Source of the DNA: an uncultured Sporolactobacillus sp.
GTDB taxonomy: Bacteria; Bacillota; Bacilli; Bacillales; Sporolactobacillaceae
Assembly: GCA_900543345.1 (NCBI GenBank)
Contig: UQRJ01000226.1
Location: 1-5,133 of the forward strand
Direction of reading: 5' to 3'
Length of the DNA stretch: 5,133 nt
How positions within the stretch are numbered: position 1 is the first letter of the stretch; every line of letters starts with the position of its first letter. Shown piece after piece: positions 1 to 5,101 of the stretch. Both the position numbers and the translations under genes were made by a program. The notes below the pieces were generated by a model, which did no database searches, was not told where the DNA came from, and was given only the letters and a program-made list of their open reading frames with translations.

Positions 1-47
1 CTACACAAGGCTATTCGTCGGCTGCGTCAGATGTGTATAAGAGACAG
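1..47 (+). other. Untrimmed Illumina Nextera (Tn5) adapter, P5/i5 side
   Basis: This is synthetic sequence, not genome. CTACAC (1-6) matches the end of the P5 oligo. AAGGCTAT (7-14) sits where the 8-base i5 index belongs; from memory it equals Nextera XT index S520. Bases 15-28 match the Read 1 adapter with one mismatch (T at 23 where A is expected). Bases 29-47 are the exact 19-bp Tn5 mosaic end. The segment contains an ATG at 31 that opens in frame with the first gene and translates as MCIRDS, a familiar adapter-derived peptide, so that start must not be used. Genomic sequence begins at about 48. Confidence 0.97.
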
Positions 48-96
48 TAGAATAGCAGTCACAGAGAAAAAGTGTACAGAGGGATGGGGTGTCGAA

Positions 97-1143
97 GTGG
101 AAAATGAAAGCATGACGGTCCGACGTTTTGTTAACAACGTATTAGTCGGGCACGCCATCGGCATTGTCGCCGGGCTGGTTCCGTCAGCCCTGCTCGGTGA
201 AATCAGTAAGGCCCTGATGGATCGGCTGCCGATTTTTGCCGTGATCTATCAACTGGTAACGATTCTGATGCTGGCGGTGCCGTTGATGATCGGGGCGGCG
301 GTTGCTTTTCAATTTAGGATGAAACCGATCCCGATGGTCTGCACAGCGGCAGTGGCCTGGATCGGCTCCGGTGCATTGCGGTTTACACCAAAGGGCATTA
401 TCGTCACCGGCATGGGCGACCTGGTCAATATTCTGGTAACCGTCAGCCTGACGAGCGGCTTGATCTTGATCATCGGCAATCGGCTGCGATCATTTGAGCC
501 GCTCTTGATGTCGCTGATTGTCTGCATCGTGGGCGGCGGCATGGGTATGGCGGTCTTTCCTTTCGTTCACGCGATCACGACTGGGCTTGGCCGGATGATC
601 AATAATTTTGCGGCACTGCAGCCGATTCCGATGGGCATTCTCATCTCCGTCAGTTTCGCGGTCATCATTATTTCGCCGATTTCGACTGTTGCCATTGCCA
701 CGGCGATCGGTATGGCGGATATTGCCTCGGGTACCGGAAATCTCGGCTGCGTGGCGGCGGCGGTCGGAATGTTCGTCGGCGGGCTGCGTGTCAACGATCC
801 CGGCCTGTCGCTGTCGATTCTGATCGGCACGCCGAAGATCATGATCGCGACACTCGTTCGTAAGCCGGTCATTGTCACTCCGATTCTCCTCAATGCCGCG
901 CTGCTCGGCATCGTCGGTGCCATAGCGGGAATCAAAGGGACACCGATTAGCGCCGGCTTTGGTTTTTCCGGCCTGGTCGGGCCAATTAATGCGTTGCATT
1001 TTATGCCGGGCGGTGCAACCATGGGCAATTTACTGCTCATTGCTCTCGTTTTTTTCATCATTCCGTTTGTCGGCGGTTTTTTTTTCGAGTGGTTTTGCCG
1101 ATGTGTGCTGCATCTATATCGAGCGGAAGACTATCGCTATTAA
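97..1143 (+). CDS. PTS EIIC_2 / PfoR-family membrane protein (stand-alone IIC)
   Basis: This is a highly hydrophobic polytopic membrane protein, 348 aa from GTG 97, resembling the PTS_EIIC_2 family (PF13303). That family holds stand-alone sugar-specific IIC-like permeases and the Clostridium perfringens regulator PfoR. Seen in the sequence: an N-terminal amphipathic stretch followed by VLVGHAIGIVAGLVPSALLG, about eight to ten hydrophobic segments, a conserved-looking loop with NDPGL and GTPK around residues 233-247, and a Gly-rich GFGFSGLVGP motif near residues 287-296. No IIA or IIB domain is fused or adjacent, so phosphotransfer partners, if any, lie elsewhere. Substrate is unknown. The frame is open back to an ATG at 31, but that ATG is in the adapter. 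GTG 97 is preferred because ATGGGGTG (84-91) resembles a Shine-Dalgarno five bases upstream; ATG 112 (343 aa) is the alternative. The promoter is not in the window. A terminator follows the stop codon. Family assignment is fairly secure; transport versus regulatory role is not. Confidence 0.85.
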   Translation: MENESMTVRRFVNNVLVGHAIGIVAGLVPSALLGEISKALMDRLPIFAVIYQLVTILMLAVPLMIGAAVAFQFRMKPIPMVCTAAVAWIGSGALRFTPKGIIVTGMGDLVNILVTVSLTSGLILIIGNRLRSFEPLLMSLIVCIVGGGMGMAVFPFVHAITTGLGRMINNFAALQPIPMGILISVSFAVIIISPISTVAIATAIGMADIASGTGNLGCVAAAVGMFVGGLRVNDPGLSLSILIGTPKIMIATLVRKPVIVTPILLNAALLGIVGAIAGIKGTPISAGFGFSGLVGPINALHFMPGGATMGNLLLIALVFFIIPFVGGFFFEWFCRCVLHLYRAEDYRY

Positions 1144-1154
1144 ACGTTGTAACG

Positions 1155-1181
1155 GCGGCCGAAAATATTTGGCCGCTTTTT
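1155..1181 (+). terminator. Rho-independent terminator of the IIC gene
   Basis: GCGGCC (1155-1160) pairs with GGCCGC (1171-1176). Three further inner pairs (G1161-T1170, A1162-T1169, A1163-T1168) give a 9-bp stem with a four-base loop, followed at once by five Ts (1177-1181). It begins 12 bases after the IIC stop codon and separates that gene from the comK-like gene. Confidence 0.88.
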
Positions 1182-1231
1182 AATAAATAGGGCAAAAATT
1201 AAACAAATCTGTAAAAAATGGCTAAAGATGA

Positions 1232-1259
1232 TTGAACAAAATTATAATTTCGATATAAT
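1232..1259 (+). promoter_or_regulatory. Sigma-A-type promoter of the comK-like gene
   Basis: TTGAAC (-35, 1232-1237) and a perfect TATAAT (-10, 1254-1259) are separated by 16 bases in an AT-rich stretch just after the preceding terminator. The predicted transcription start is near 1266, giving a leader of about 147 nt before the comK-like ATG. This is the best promoter in the window. Its spacer contains a 12-bp palindrome listed separately. Confidence 0.8.
1239..1250. promoter_or_regulatory. 12-bp perfect palindrome in promoter spacer, candidate operator or ComK AT-box
   Basis: AAATTATAATTT is a perfect palindrome filling most of the gap between the -35 and -10. With the preceding A (1238-1250) it matches the ComK half-box AAAA-N5-TTTT with one mismatch (ATTT in place of TTTT). 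ComK normally needs two such boxes at set distances. I could not find a good second box at the closest spacing I checked (8 bases, either side). AT-rich DNA produces such palindromes by chance, so the operator role is only a suggestion. Confidence 0.4.
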
Positions 1260-1272
1260 TAAATATATGCCG

Positions 1273-1297
1273 GATAGCTTAGGCCATAAGGCCTATC
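1273..1297 (+). promoter_or_regulatory. Hairpin at the 5' end of the comK-like leader, with two alternative folds
   Basis: Fold A pairs TAGGCC (1280-1285) with GGCCTA (1290-1295) around an ATAA loop. Fold B pairs GATAGCTTA (1273-1281) with TAAG (1287-1290) and CTATC (1293-1297), leaving GC (1291-1292) bulged. The two folds are mutually exclusive. The element would begin within about 10 nt of the predicted transcription start. No T-run follows, so it is not an intrinsic terminator. Possible roles are 5'-end mRNA stabilisation or protein binding; neither is shown. Confidence 0.45.
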
Positions 1298-1362
1298 TGA
1301 TCGCAGACGATATAACGTGGTCGGCCGGCAGATTAACCGCTTTCTTTTTCTGCTGCCCCGCT

Positions 1363-1386
1363 CCGGCATAGCGGCCGTTGTGCCGG
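1363..1386 (+). promoter_or_regulatory. Inverted repeat in the comK-like leader close to the RBS
   Basis: CCGGCA (1363-1368) pairs perfectly with TGCCGG (1381-1386). Two weaker inner pairs (T1369-G1380 and A1370-T1379) extend the stem to about 8 bp. It ends 12 bases before the Shine-Dalgarno AAAGGAGAG (1399-1407). It is not followed by a T-tract. It could influence translation initiation; this is inference from position and pairing only. Confidence 0.4.
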
Positions 1387-1412
1387 AATCCCCGAATCAA
1401 AGGAGAGATTCG

Positions 1413-2072
1413 ATGAAACCACACGACGGATATGTTCTGCATCAGCAAACGATGGCCCTTCTTCCATGCGAAGCAGGTGACGGGAGGCTGGAATCGCTGG
1501 TTTTGGAGGTCGGCGGTTTGCTGCGAGTCGCGCGTACGCCGCGGCGAATTATCGACGATTCGGCTTGCTATTATGGTTGCTCCTATCTCGGATTGAAACA
1601 TGCCGCCGGCACACTTGGCTATCGGAGCATGCCGCCGGTCTGCCTCAGTACTACGCTCGAACTTTATTTTTTCCCCCTCATGTCGGATACACAGCGCGGC
1701 TGCATCTGGCTGGCGCACTCGCATATCAAAGGATCGGAAGCGGCGGATAAAGACCGCACGCGCGTCTTTCTGACTTGTGGTGAGCCCATTATCGTTTCGA
1801 TCAGTTATCATGTTTTTTCCAATAAAAATATGCGTACGGCGCTCTATCGCCATCAGATACGTGAGCGCGCCCGGCCGTATCAGCCGGCGGTCGGCAGAAA
1901 TGAGCGACGGTTGCCGTTTTACCGCTTACGGGCAAACGATCGCGGCCTGTTTTCTATCGATCGCAGTGCGCAGATGGCCGAAGCGGGACGCAGCCCGATG
2001 GGAGGCGTATCGCGGCTGGCGGGTTATCGGAGTGATCCTCCAGGCGTTGTTTTTTCAAATGGTTCTGACTAA
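1413..2072 (+). CDS. comK: ComK-like competence transcription factor
   Basis: ComK is the master DNA-binding activator of the competence (DNA-uptake) regulon in Bacillus and relatives, binding paired AAAA-N5-TTTT boxes. This 219-aa protein aligns by eye with B. subtilis ComK (192 aa, recalled from memory) over residues about 7-150. The clearest blocks are IIDDSACYYGCSYLGLKHA (46-64, compare IVDRSCRFFGSSYAGRK), PPVCL at 74-78, LYFFPLMSDTQRGCIWLAHS (84-103) with HIK at 104-106, and the PIIVSISYHVFSN...RTAL region (125-144). ATG 1413 is chosen because AAAGGAGAG (1399-1407) precedes it and the ComK core starts only a few residues in; the frame stays open upstream to a GTG at 1317 without an RBS. 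After about residue 155 similarity fades. The MecA/ClpC recognition motif FMLYPK of B. subtilis is not recognisable (the nearest text is LPFYRL, 167-172), and the tail is about 27 residues longer. The gene has its own promoter and a structured leader. ComK-family assignment is confident; whether it acts in competence is inferred. Confidence 0.85.
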   Translation: MKPHDGYVLHQQTMALLPCEAGDGRLESLVLEVGGLLRVARTPRRIIDDSACYYGCSYLGLKHAAGTLGYRSMPPVCLSTTLELYFFPLMSDTQRGCIWLAHSHIKGSEAADKDRTRVFLTCGEPIIVSISYHVFSNKNMRTALYRHQIRERARPYQPAVGRNERRLPFYRLRANDRGLFSIDRSAQMAEAGRSPMGGVSRLAGYRSDPPGVVFSNGSD

Positions 2073-2132
2073 AATGAAGGTATATACACGGATTGCATCC
2101 GCGTTCCGACAGGCGGGCGCATTGACCAATGT

Positions 2133-2167
2133 CGGTCGTGAGGAAGAGTATCTACTCCGCGCGACCG
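2133..2167 (+). promoter_or_regulatory. Nested inverted repeats upstream of the phosphodiesterase gene
   Basis: CGGTCG (2133-2138) pairs with CGACCG (2162-2167). Inside it, GAGT (2146-2149) pairs with ACTC (2154-2157), giving a plausible two-tier stem. It lies in the 135-nt gap after the comK-like stop and ends 26 bases before the AGGAGAG ribosome binding site (2194-2200). No T-tract follows, so it is not a standard terminator. I see no strong promoter in this gap: TATATA (2081-2086) lacks a good -35, and TTGACC (2122-2127) lacks a good -10. Readthrough from the comK-like promoter is therefore possible. Confidence 0.35.
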
Positions 2168-2207
2168 TCCCTGCAGCATTCCGAAAGCATAACAGGAGAG
2201 TTGTCGA

Positions 2208-3998
2208 ATGTGGAAAAAGAATACGCTGGCAAAAGCGGACGATCGCTCGCAGCCGGATAAATCAATGAGCAGACCGGAGATGTGGCTGATGGCCGCACTC
2301 TATCTGCTCTTTTCCATTGTCGCGGGTTTTACAGCCGGCAACCGAGTGTTAATCTACGTGCTGATGGAGGTGCAACTGATTCTGTTGGTATTGCTGACCT
2401 TGCGCTTTGCGTTGCGCGGCTATCTGCTGGCCGTCGTGCTGGCGTTGATCAGCATCCTGCAGAACAGCCTGAGCGAGGCGGGGCACGCCGTCGATCCTCT
2501 GATCGGCCTAATTTATGCCGATGTACTGCTTTGCCTGTCGGCTGTCATCTTTTGTATTAGACGAAGTGAGGTCAGACGCCGGCAGGCATTGAAATTCAAA
2601 GACAAAGCAGCGGCGTCTTGGGGTACGGCCTCCGTCACTAAAGAGATTTTGCTGAAAAAAAACAAACAGCTGGAAGTTTCGAACCGTGTGATTCGCAGGG
2701 ACCGAGCGGAAATGTATCGGTTGGCGAACACCGAATTGCTGACCGGGCTGCCGAATCGTCGCCGTTTTCAGCAGCGACTCGTAGAAATCGGCGATGAGGC
2801 GTTAAAAAACCGTCGTTCGTTTTCGCTTATCCTTGTCGATCTCGATAATTTTAAAGCTGTTAACGATACATTGGGTCATCAGCGAGGAGACGAGCTAATC
2901 CGCTGGACGGCCGCCGGTTTGAAAAGTGTCACGGCGGATTCGGATTTTTTGGCGCACATCGGCAGCGACGGCTTTGCAATCGTCAACCGGCGTCAGCTGA
3001 AAAAGCATGAATTACTGCATCAGCTATGGCAGACGGCCGTACGTCTGCGACAGCCGGTGACGCTCGGCCGGAAAACAATTGTCGTCAGCGCCAGTTTCGG
3101 CGTCGCGTCGTTTCCGTCCGATACGGCGGATGTCTTCGAACTGATGCGTTTTGCCGACGCGGCAATGTACGCGGCCAAAAAAGAGGGGAAAAACCGCATC
3201 CGCTTGTTCGAACGGTCGATGGCCGAAGCGATTGAACGGGAAGCACGGCTGAATCAGGCATTGCAAAAAGCATTGGAGCGGGACGAAATGCATCTTGTTT
3301 TTCAGCCGCAGTATTTCGCCGACAGCGGCAAACTACGGGGATTTGAAGCCTTGCTCCGCTGGCGATCGCCGGAATTTGGATCGGTTCCGCCATCAGTCTT
3401 CATACCTCTGGCCGAAAAAAACGGAATGATCGGCCGCGTCGGCGAATGGGTGCTGCGCAGCGCTTGTACCTCGTTTCGTATCTTGCGGGATCAGTTCGGT
3501 TTTTCCGGAAAACTGGCGGTAAACGTCTCCATTCGTCAGCTGATGAAGCCCGGTTTTGTACCGGCTGTCACGGCCATTCTGCGGCAGACCGGCTTTGCCC
3601 CGCAACAACTGGAGATCGAGATTACCGAAACAACCTTCACAGATTCGTTTGCCGATGTGAATCGAGCCCTTATTGCACTCAAGAAAAGCGGCATTATGGT
3701 TGCGCTTGACGATTTCGGTACCGGTTACTCTTCGCTGAACTATCTGCAGCAATTGCCGCTTGATCTTGTAAAAATCGATAAAACATTTGTTGATCGGATC
3801 GAGGGAGACGTCCGTGGCAGTCGGTTTATTGACGCAATCATCACCATGGTGCACGAACTCGGTATACCGGTGCTTGCCGAGGGTGTCGAGACGGAGCGGC
3901 AGAAGGCGTTTCTGCGTCTGAAACACTGCGATCTCGTTCAGGGTTTCCTGTACGGCCGGCCGATGGAGCGGGATACGCTGCCGGCGCTGCTCGGCTAA
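2208..3998 (+). CDS. Membrane GGDEF-EAL protein, predicted c-di-GMP phosphodiesterase with degenerate GGDEF
   Basis: This 596-aa protein probably hydrolyses the second messenger cyclic di-GMP to pGpG at the inner face of the membrane. Residues about 24-116 hold four hydrophobic segments, followed by a charged linker (about 118-172) and then a GGDEF domain (about 172-335). The GGDEF domain keeps DLDNFK (211-216) but has GSDGF (252-256) in place of GGDEF: the key Glu is Gly, and the upstream RxxD inhibitory site is absent (ADSD). Cyclase activity is therefore unlikely. The EAL domain (about 345-596) is complete: E380 in EALLR, N439, E471 and E474 in EITE, D501-D502 in DDFGTG, K522, E558 in EGVET and Q578. 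Their spacing agrees with Pseudomonas RocR as I recall it. Degenerate GGDEF domains in such proteins often bind GTP or act as a regulatory module; that is possible here. ATG 2208 follows AGGAGAG (2194-2200) at good spacing. The signal sensed by the membrane part is unknown. Confidence 0.93.
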   Translation: MWKKNTLAKADDRSQPDKSMSRPEMWLMAALYLLFSIVAGFTAGNRVLIYVLMEVQLILLVLLTLRFALRGYLLAVVLALISILQNSLSEAGHAVDPLIGLIYADVLLCLSAVIFCIRRSEVRRRQALKFKDKAAASWGTASVTKEILLKKNKQLEVSNRVIRRDRAEMYRLANTELLTGLPNRRRFQQRLVEIGDEALKNRRSFSLILVDLDNFKAVNDTLGHQRGDELIRWTAAGLKSVTADSDFLAHIGSDGFAIVNRRQLKKHELLHQLWQTAVRLRQPVTLGRKTIVVSASFGVASFPSDTADVFELMRFADAAMYAAKKEGKNRIRLFERSMAEAIEREARLNQALQKALERDEMHLVFQPQYFADSGKLRGFEALLRWRSPEFGSVPPSVFIPLAEKNGMIGRVGEWVLRSACTSFRILRDQFGFSGKLAVNVSIRQLMKPGFVPAVTAILRQTGFAPQQLEIEITETTFTDSFADVNRALIALKKSGIMVALDDFGTGYSSLNYLQQLPLDLVKIDKTFVDRIEGDVRGSRFIDAIITMVHELGIPVLAEGVETERQKAFLRLKHCDLVQGFLYGRPMERDTLPALLG

Positions 3999-4016
3999 AG
4001 GTCTCTGCTGAAGAAA

Positions 4017-4042
4017 CTGATCGGCCGATTAACTGATCGGCC
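4017..4042. repeat. Direct repeat CTGATCGGCC with overlapping stem-loop
   Basis: CTGATCGGCC occurs at 4017-4026 and again at 4033-4042. The same stretch contains an inverted repeat, GGCCGAT (4023-4029) with ATCGGCC (4036-4042), giving a 7-bp stem and a 6-base loop. It starts 19 bases after the phosphodiesterase stop codon, where a terminator would be expected, but ATTAAAAG follows rather than a T-run. It could be a weak or factor-dependent terminator, or an mRNA 3'-end stabiliser. The rest of the 168-nt gap holds a near-tandem repeat TGCCCGATTG/TGCCCGTTCG (4082-4101) and no convincing promoter. Confidence 0.5.
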
Positions 4043-4166
4043 ATTAAAAGGCGGTGGCCCGCAGCAGCAAGGAAAACGATTTGCCCGATTGTGCCCGTTC
4101 GCTAAAAGGCATCAAAGAGCCCTGTTCGTCTCGGCCCGAATTCAAATAAAAGGAGAGCATATTGCG

Positions 4167-4847
4167 ATGAAAAAATCGTTTCTTTTCATATCCGATTTCG
4201 ACGGCACGCTATCGGAAAAGGATTTTTACCGTGTACTGATCGATCGCCATTATCAAGCCGATCGCGCTAGGCTTTATGCTGACTGGGAAAACAAGACGGT
4301 TACCGATCTCGAGTATTTGAGCCGTCTGTTCGCGGGAATCGGCCGCGACGAGACGGGAATCGACGAGGAGATTGATTACATTTCGCTTGATCCGCACGCG
4401 AAAGCGGTCATTGATCACGTGCAGCGGCTCGGCGGCGATTTTGTCGTGATCAGTGCCGGAACGGATTACTATATTCGCCGTGTGTTAAAAAAATATGCAA
4501 TCCGCAATGTGCGTATTTTCGCCAATCCCGGTGTGTATGCAAATCGCGGTATCAAGATCACCGCGGATCCCGCCGGCCGCTATTACTCACCGATGTACGG
4601 TATCGACAAAGCTAAGGTAACACGCGATCTTATTAAAGATTACCGGACCGTATGGTTTGCCGGCGACAGCCGTCCGGATTTGGAGGCCGCTCTTTTAACC
4701 GACGTCATTTTTGCCAAGGGACAACTGCAGGGTTTGCTGAATGCTCAAAAACGCGATTATGTGGCCATTGACGACTTTAGCGACATTGAAAACTATCTGG
4801 GTTGTCATGAGGAGACGTTGCGCACATCGTCGCGCGATTCGTCCTGA
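4167..4847 (+). CDS. MtnX-like HAD-IB family phosphatase
   Basis: This 226-aa soluble protein has all four haloacid dehalogenase-superfamily motifs. Motif I is DFDGT (10-14) with nucleophile D10 and acid/base D12. Motif II is ISAG (S96). Motif III is probably K148 in GIDKAKV. Motif IV is GDSRPD (166-171), which binds Mg2+. Length and layout resemble B. subtilis MtnX (about 235 aa), which dephosphorylates 2-hydroxy-3-keto-5-methylthiopentenyl-1-phosphate in methionine salvage. No other methionine-salvage gene is in view, so the true substrate could be another small phosphoester, and I give no gene symbol. The frame is open upstream to 4089, but ATG 4167 is preferred: AAAGGAGAG (4149-4157) precedes it, and the catalytic DFDGT would then lie at the usual position near the N terminus. 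The last 15 or so residues are polar and unlike the family core. No clear terminator follows. Confidence 0.88.
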   Translation: MKKSFLFISDFDGTLSEKDFYRVLIDRHYQADRARLYADWENKTVTDLEYLSRLFAGIGRDETGIDEEIDYISLDPHAKAVIDHVQRLGGDFVVISAGTDYYIRRVLKKYAIRNVRIFANPGVYANRGIKITADPAGRYYSPMYGIDKAKVTRDLIKDYRTVWFAGDSRPDLEAALLTDVIFAKGQLQGLLNAQKRDYVAIDDFSDIENYLGCHEETLRTSSRDSS

Positions 4848-5027
4848 ACAGGCATGGTGAAGGATTAGCGGCCGCCTGGGGGGCAAAGAGTGTAAAAAGT
4901 CAACCGATTCATGCGGCAGAAAAAACTTTTCTGGGTCAAAGGGCTTAATATTCCAGATTATTATGACATATTTCATACTATTTTTACAATCTTTTTTATG
5001 CAAAAGTCACACAATTGTTGGCCGATC
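4848..5027. other. Intergenic region without a recognisable gene
   Basis: The region turns from GC-rich (a GCGGCCGC palindrome at 4868-4875) to strongly AT-rich after about 4920. It holds an AT-rich inverted repeat, CAGAAAA (4917-4923) with TTTTCTG (4927-4933), which lacks a following T-run. T-rich tracts near 4981-4985 and 4992-4997 have no GC stem before them. I see no supported coding sequence here on either strand. Confidence 0.6.
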
Positions 5028-5036
5028 TGTTATAAT
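5028..5036 (+). promoter_or_regulatory. Extended -10 promoter of the truncated downstream gene
   Basis: TGTTATAAT combines a perfect TATAAT (5031-5036) with the TGn extension (5028-5030), a form common in Gram-positive promoters that can work without a good -35. At the standard 17-base spacing the -35 position reads CACACA, which is poor. The predicted start of transcription is near 5043, leaving a leader of about 45 nt. Confidence 0.65.
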
Positions 5037-5047
5037 AAGAGAAGACA

Positions 5048-5063
5048 AAGATAACGCTTACAA
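5048..5063. promoter_or_regulatory. Candidate cre (CcpA binding) site
   Basis: Read on the minus strand, 5062-5049 is TGTAAGCGTTATCT. It fits the catabolite-responsive element consensus TGWAANCGNTNWCA at every fixed position except the last. The site lies just downstream of the predicted transcription start (about +6 to +20), the usual place for CcpA to repress initiation or block elongation when preferred sugars are present. This suggests the next gene serves carbon metabolism or transport. It is assigned by consensus only. Confidence 0.65.
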
Positions 5064-5087
5064 CTGCGCAGCAAGGACGTGATAAAG

Positions 5088-5101
5088 ATGTATTTAGGTG
5101 G
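5088..5101 (+). CDS. 5' end of a truncated gene (product unknown)
   Basis: AAGGA (5073-5077) is followed ten bases later by ATG 5088. Only four codons and part of a fifth (M-Y-L-G-) remain before the adapter begins at 5102. Promoter, cre-like site, ribosome binding site and start codon line up in order, which supports a real gene start. The protein cannot be identified. Codons read past 5101 are adapter. Confidence 0.55.

Noticed and set aside
31..111. Upstream extension of the IIC protein to ATG 31
   Set aside because: The ATG lies in the Tn5 mosaic end adapter, so it is not part of the organism's gene.
490..1061. Long minus-strand open frames opposite the IIC gene
   Set aside because: Low-complexity Arg/Asp/Asn- or Pro/Ile-rich translations typical of antisense reading of a hydrophobic membrane protein.
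1293..1853. Minus-strand open frame of 186 codons opposite the comK-like gene
   Set aside because: No family resemblance and no ribosome binding site recognised; the plus strand carries clear ComK homology.
2122..2154. TTGACC followed by TATCTA as a promoter for the phosphodiesterase gene
   Set aside because: The spacer of 21 bases is too long and the -10 is weak.
1777..2268. Overlapping plus-strand frame over the C-terminal part of the comK-like gene, including an FTAYG string that loosely recalls FMLYP
   Set aside because: The comK frame continues open with natural codon use and no homopolymer suggests a slip. The similarity is short and the frame runs on into the next gene's start. I treat it as a shadow, though a frameshift should be checked in reads.
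4043..4166. Possible T-box or SAM riboswitch before the phosphatase (GGCGGTGGCCCGC looks a little like a T-box core)
   Set aside because: The match is partial, there is no terminator/antiterminator pair, and there is not enough noncoding space upstream for the specifier stem.
4695..5003. Minus-strand open frame of 102 codons after the phosphatase gene
   Set aside because: No recognisable domain, and it mostly overlaps the antisense of the phosphatase and AT-rich intergenic DNA. I saw no good ribosome binding site.
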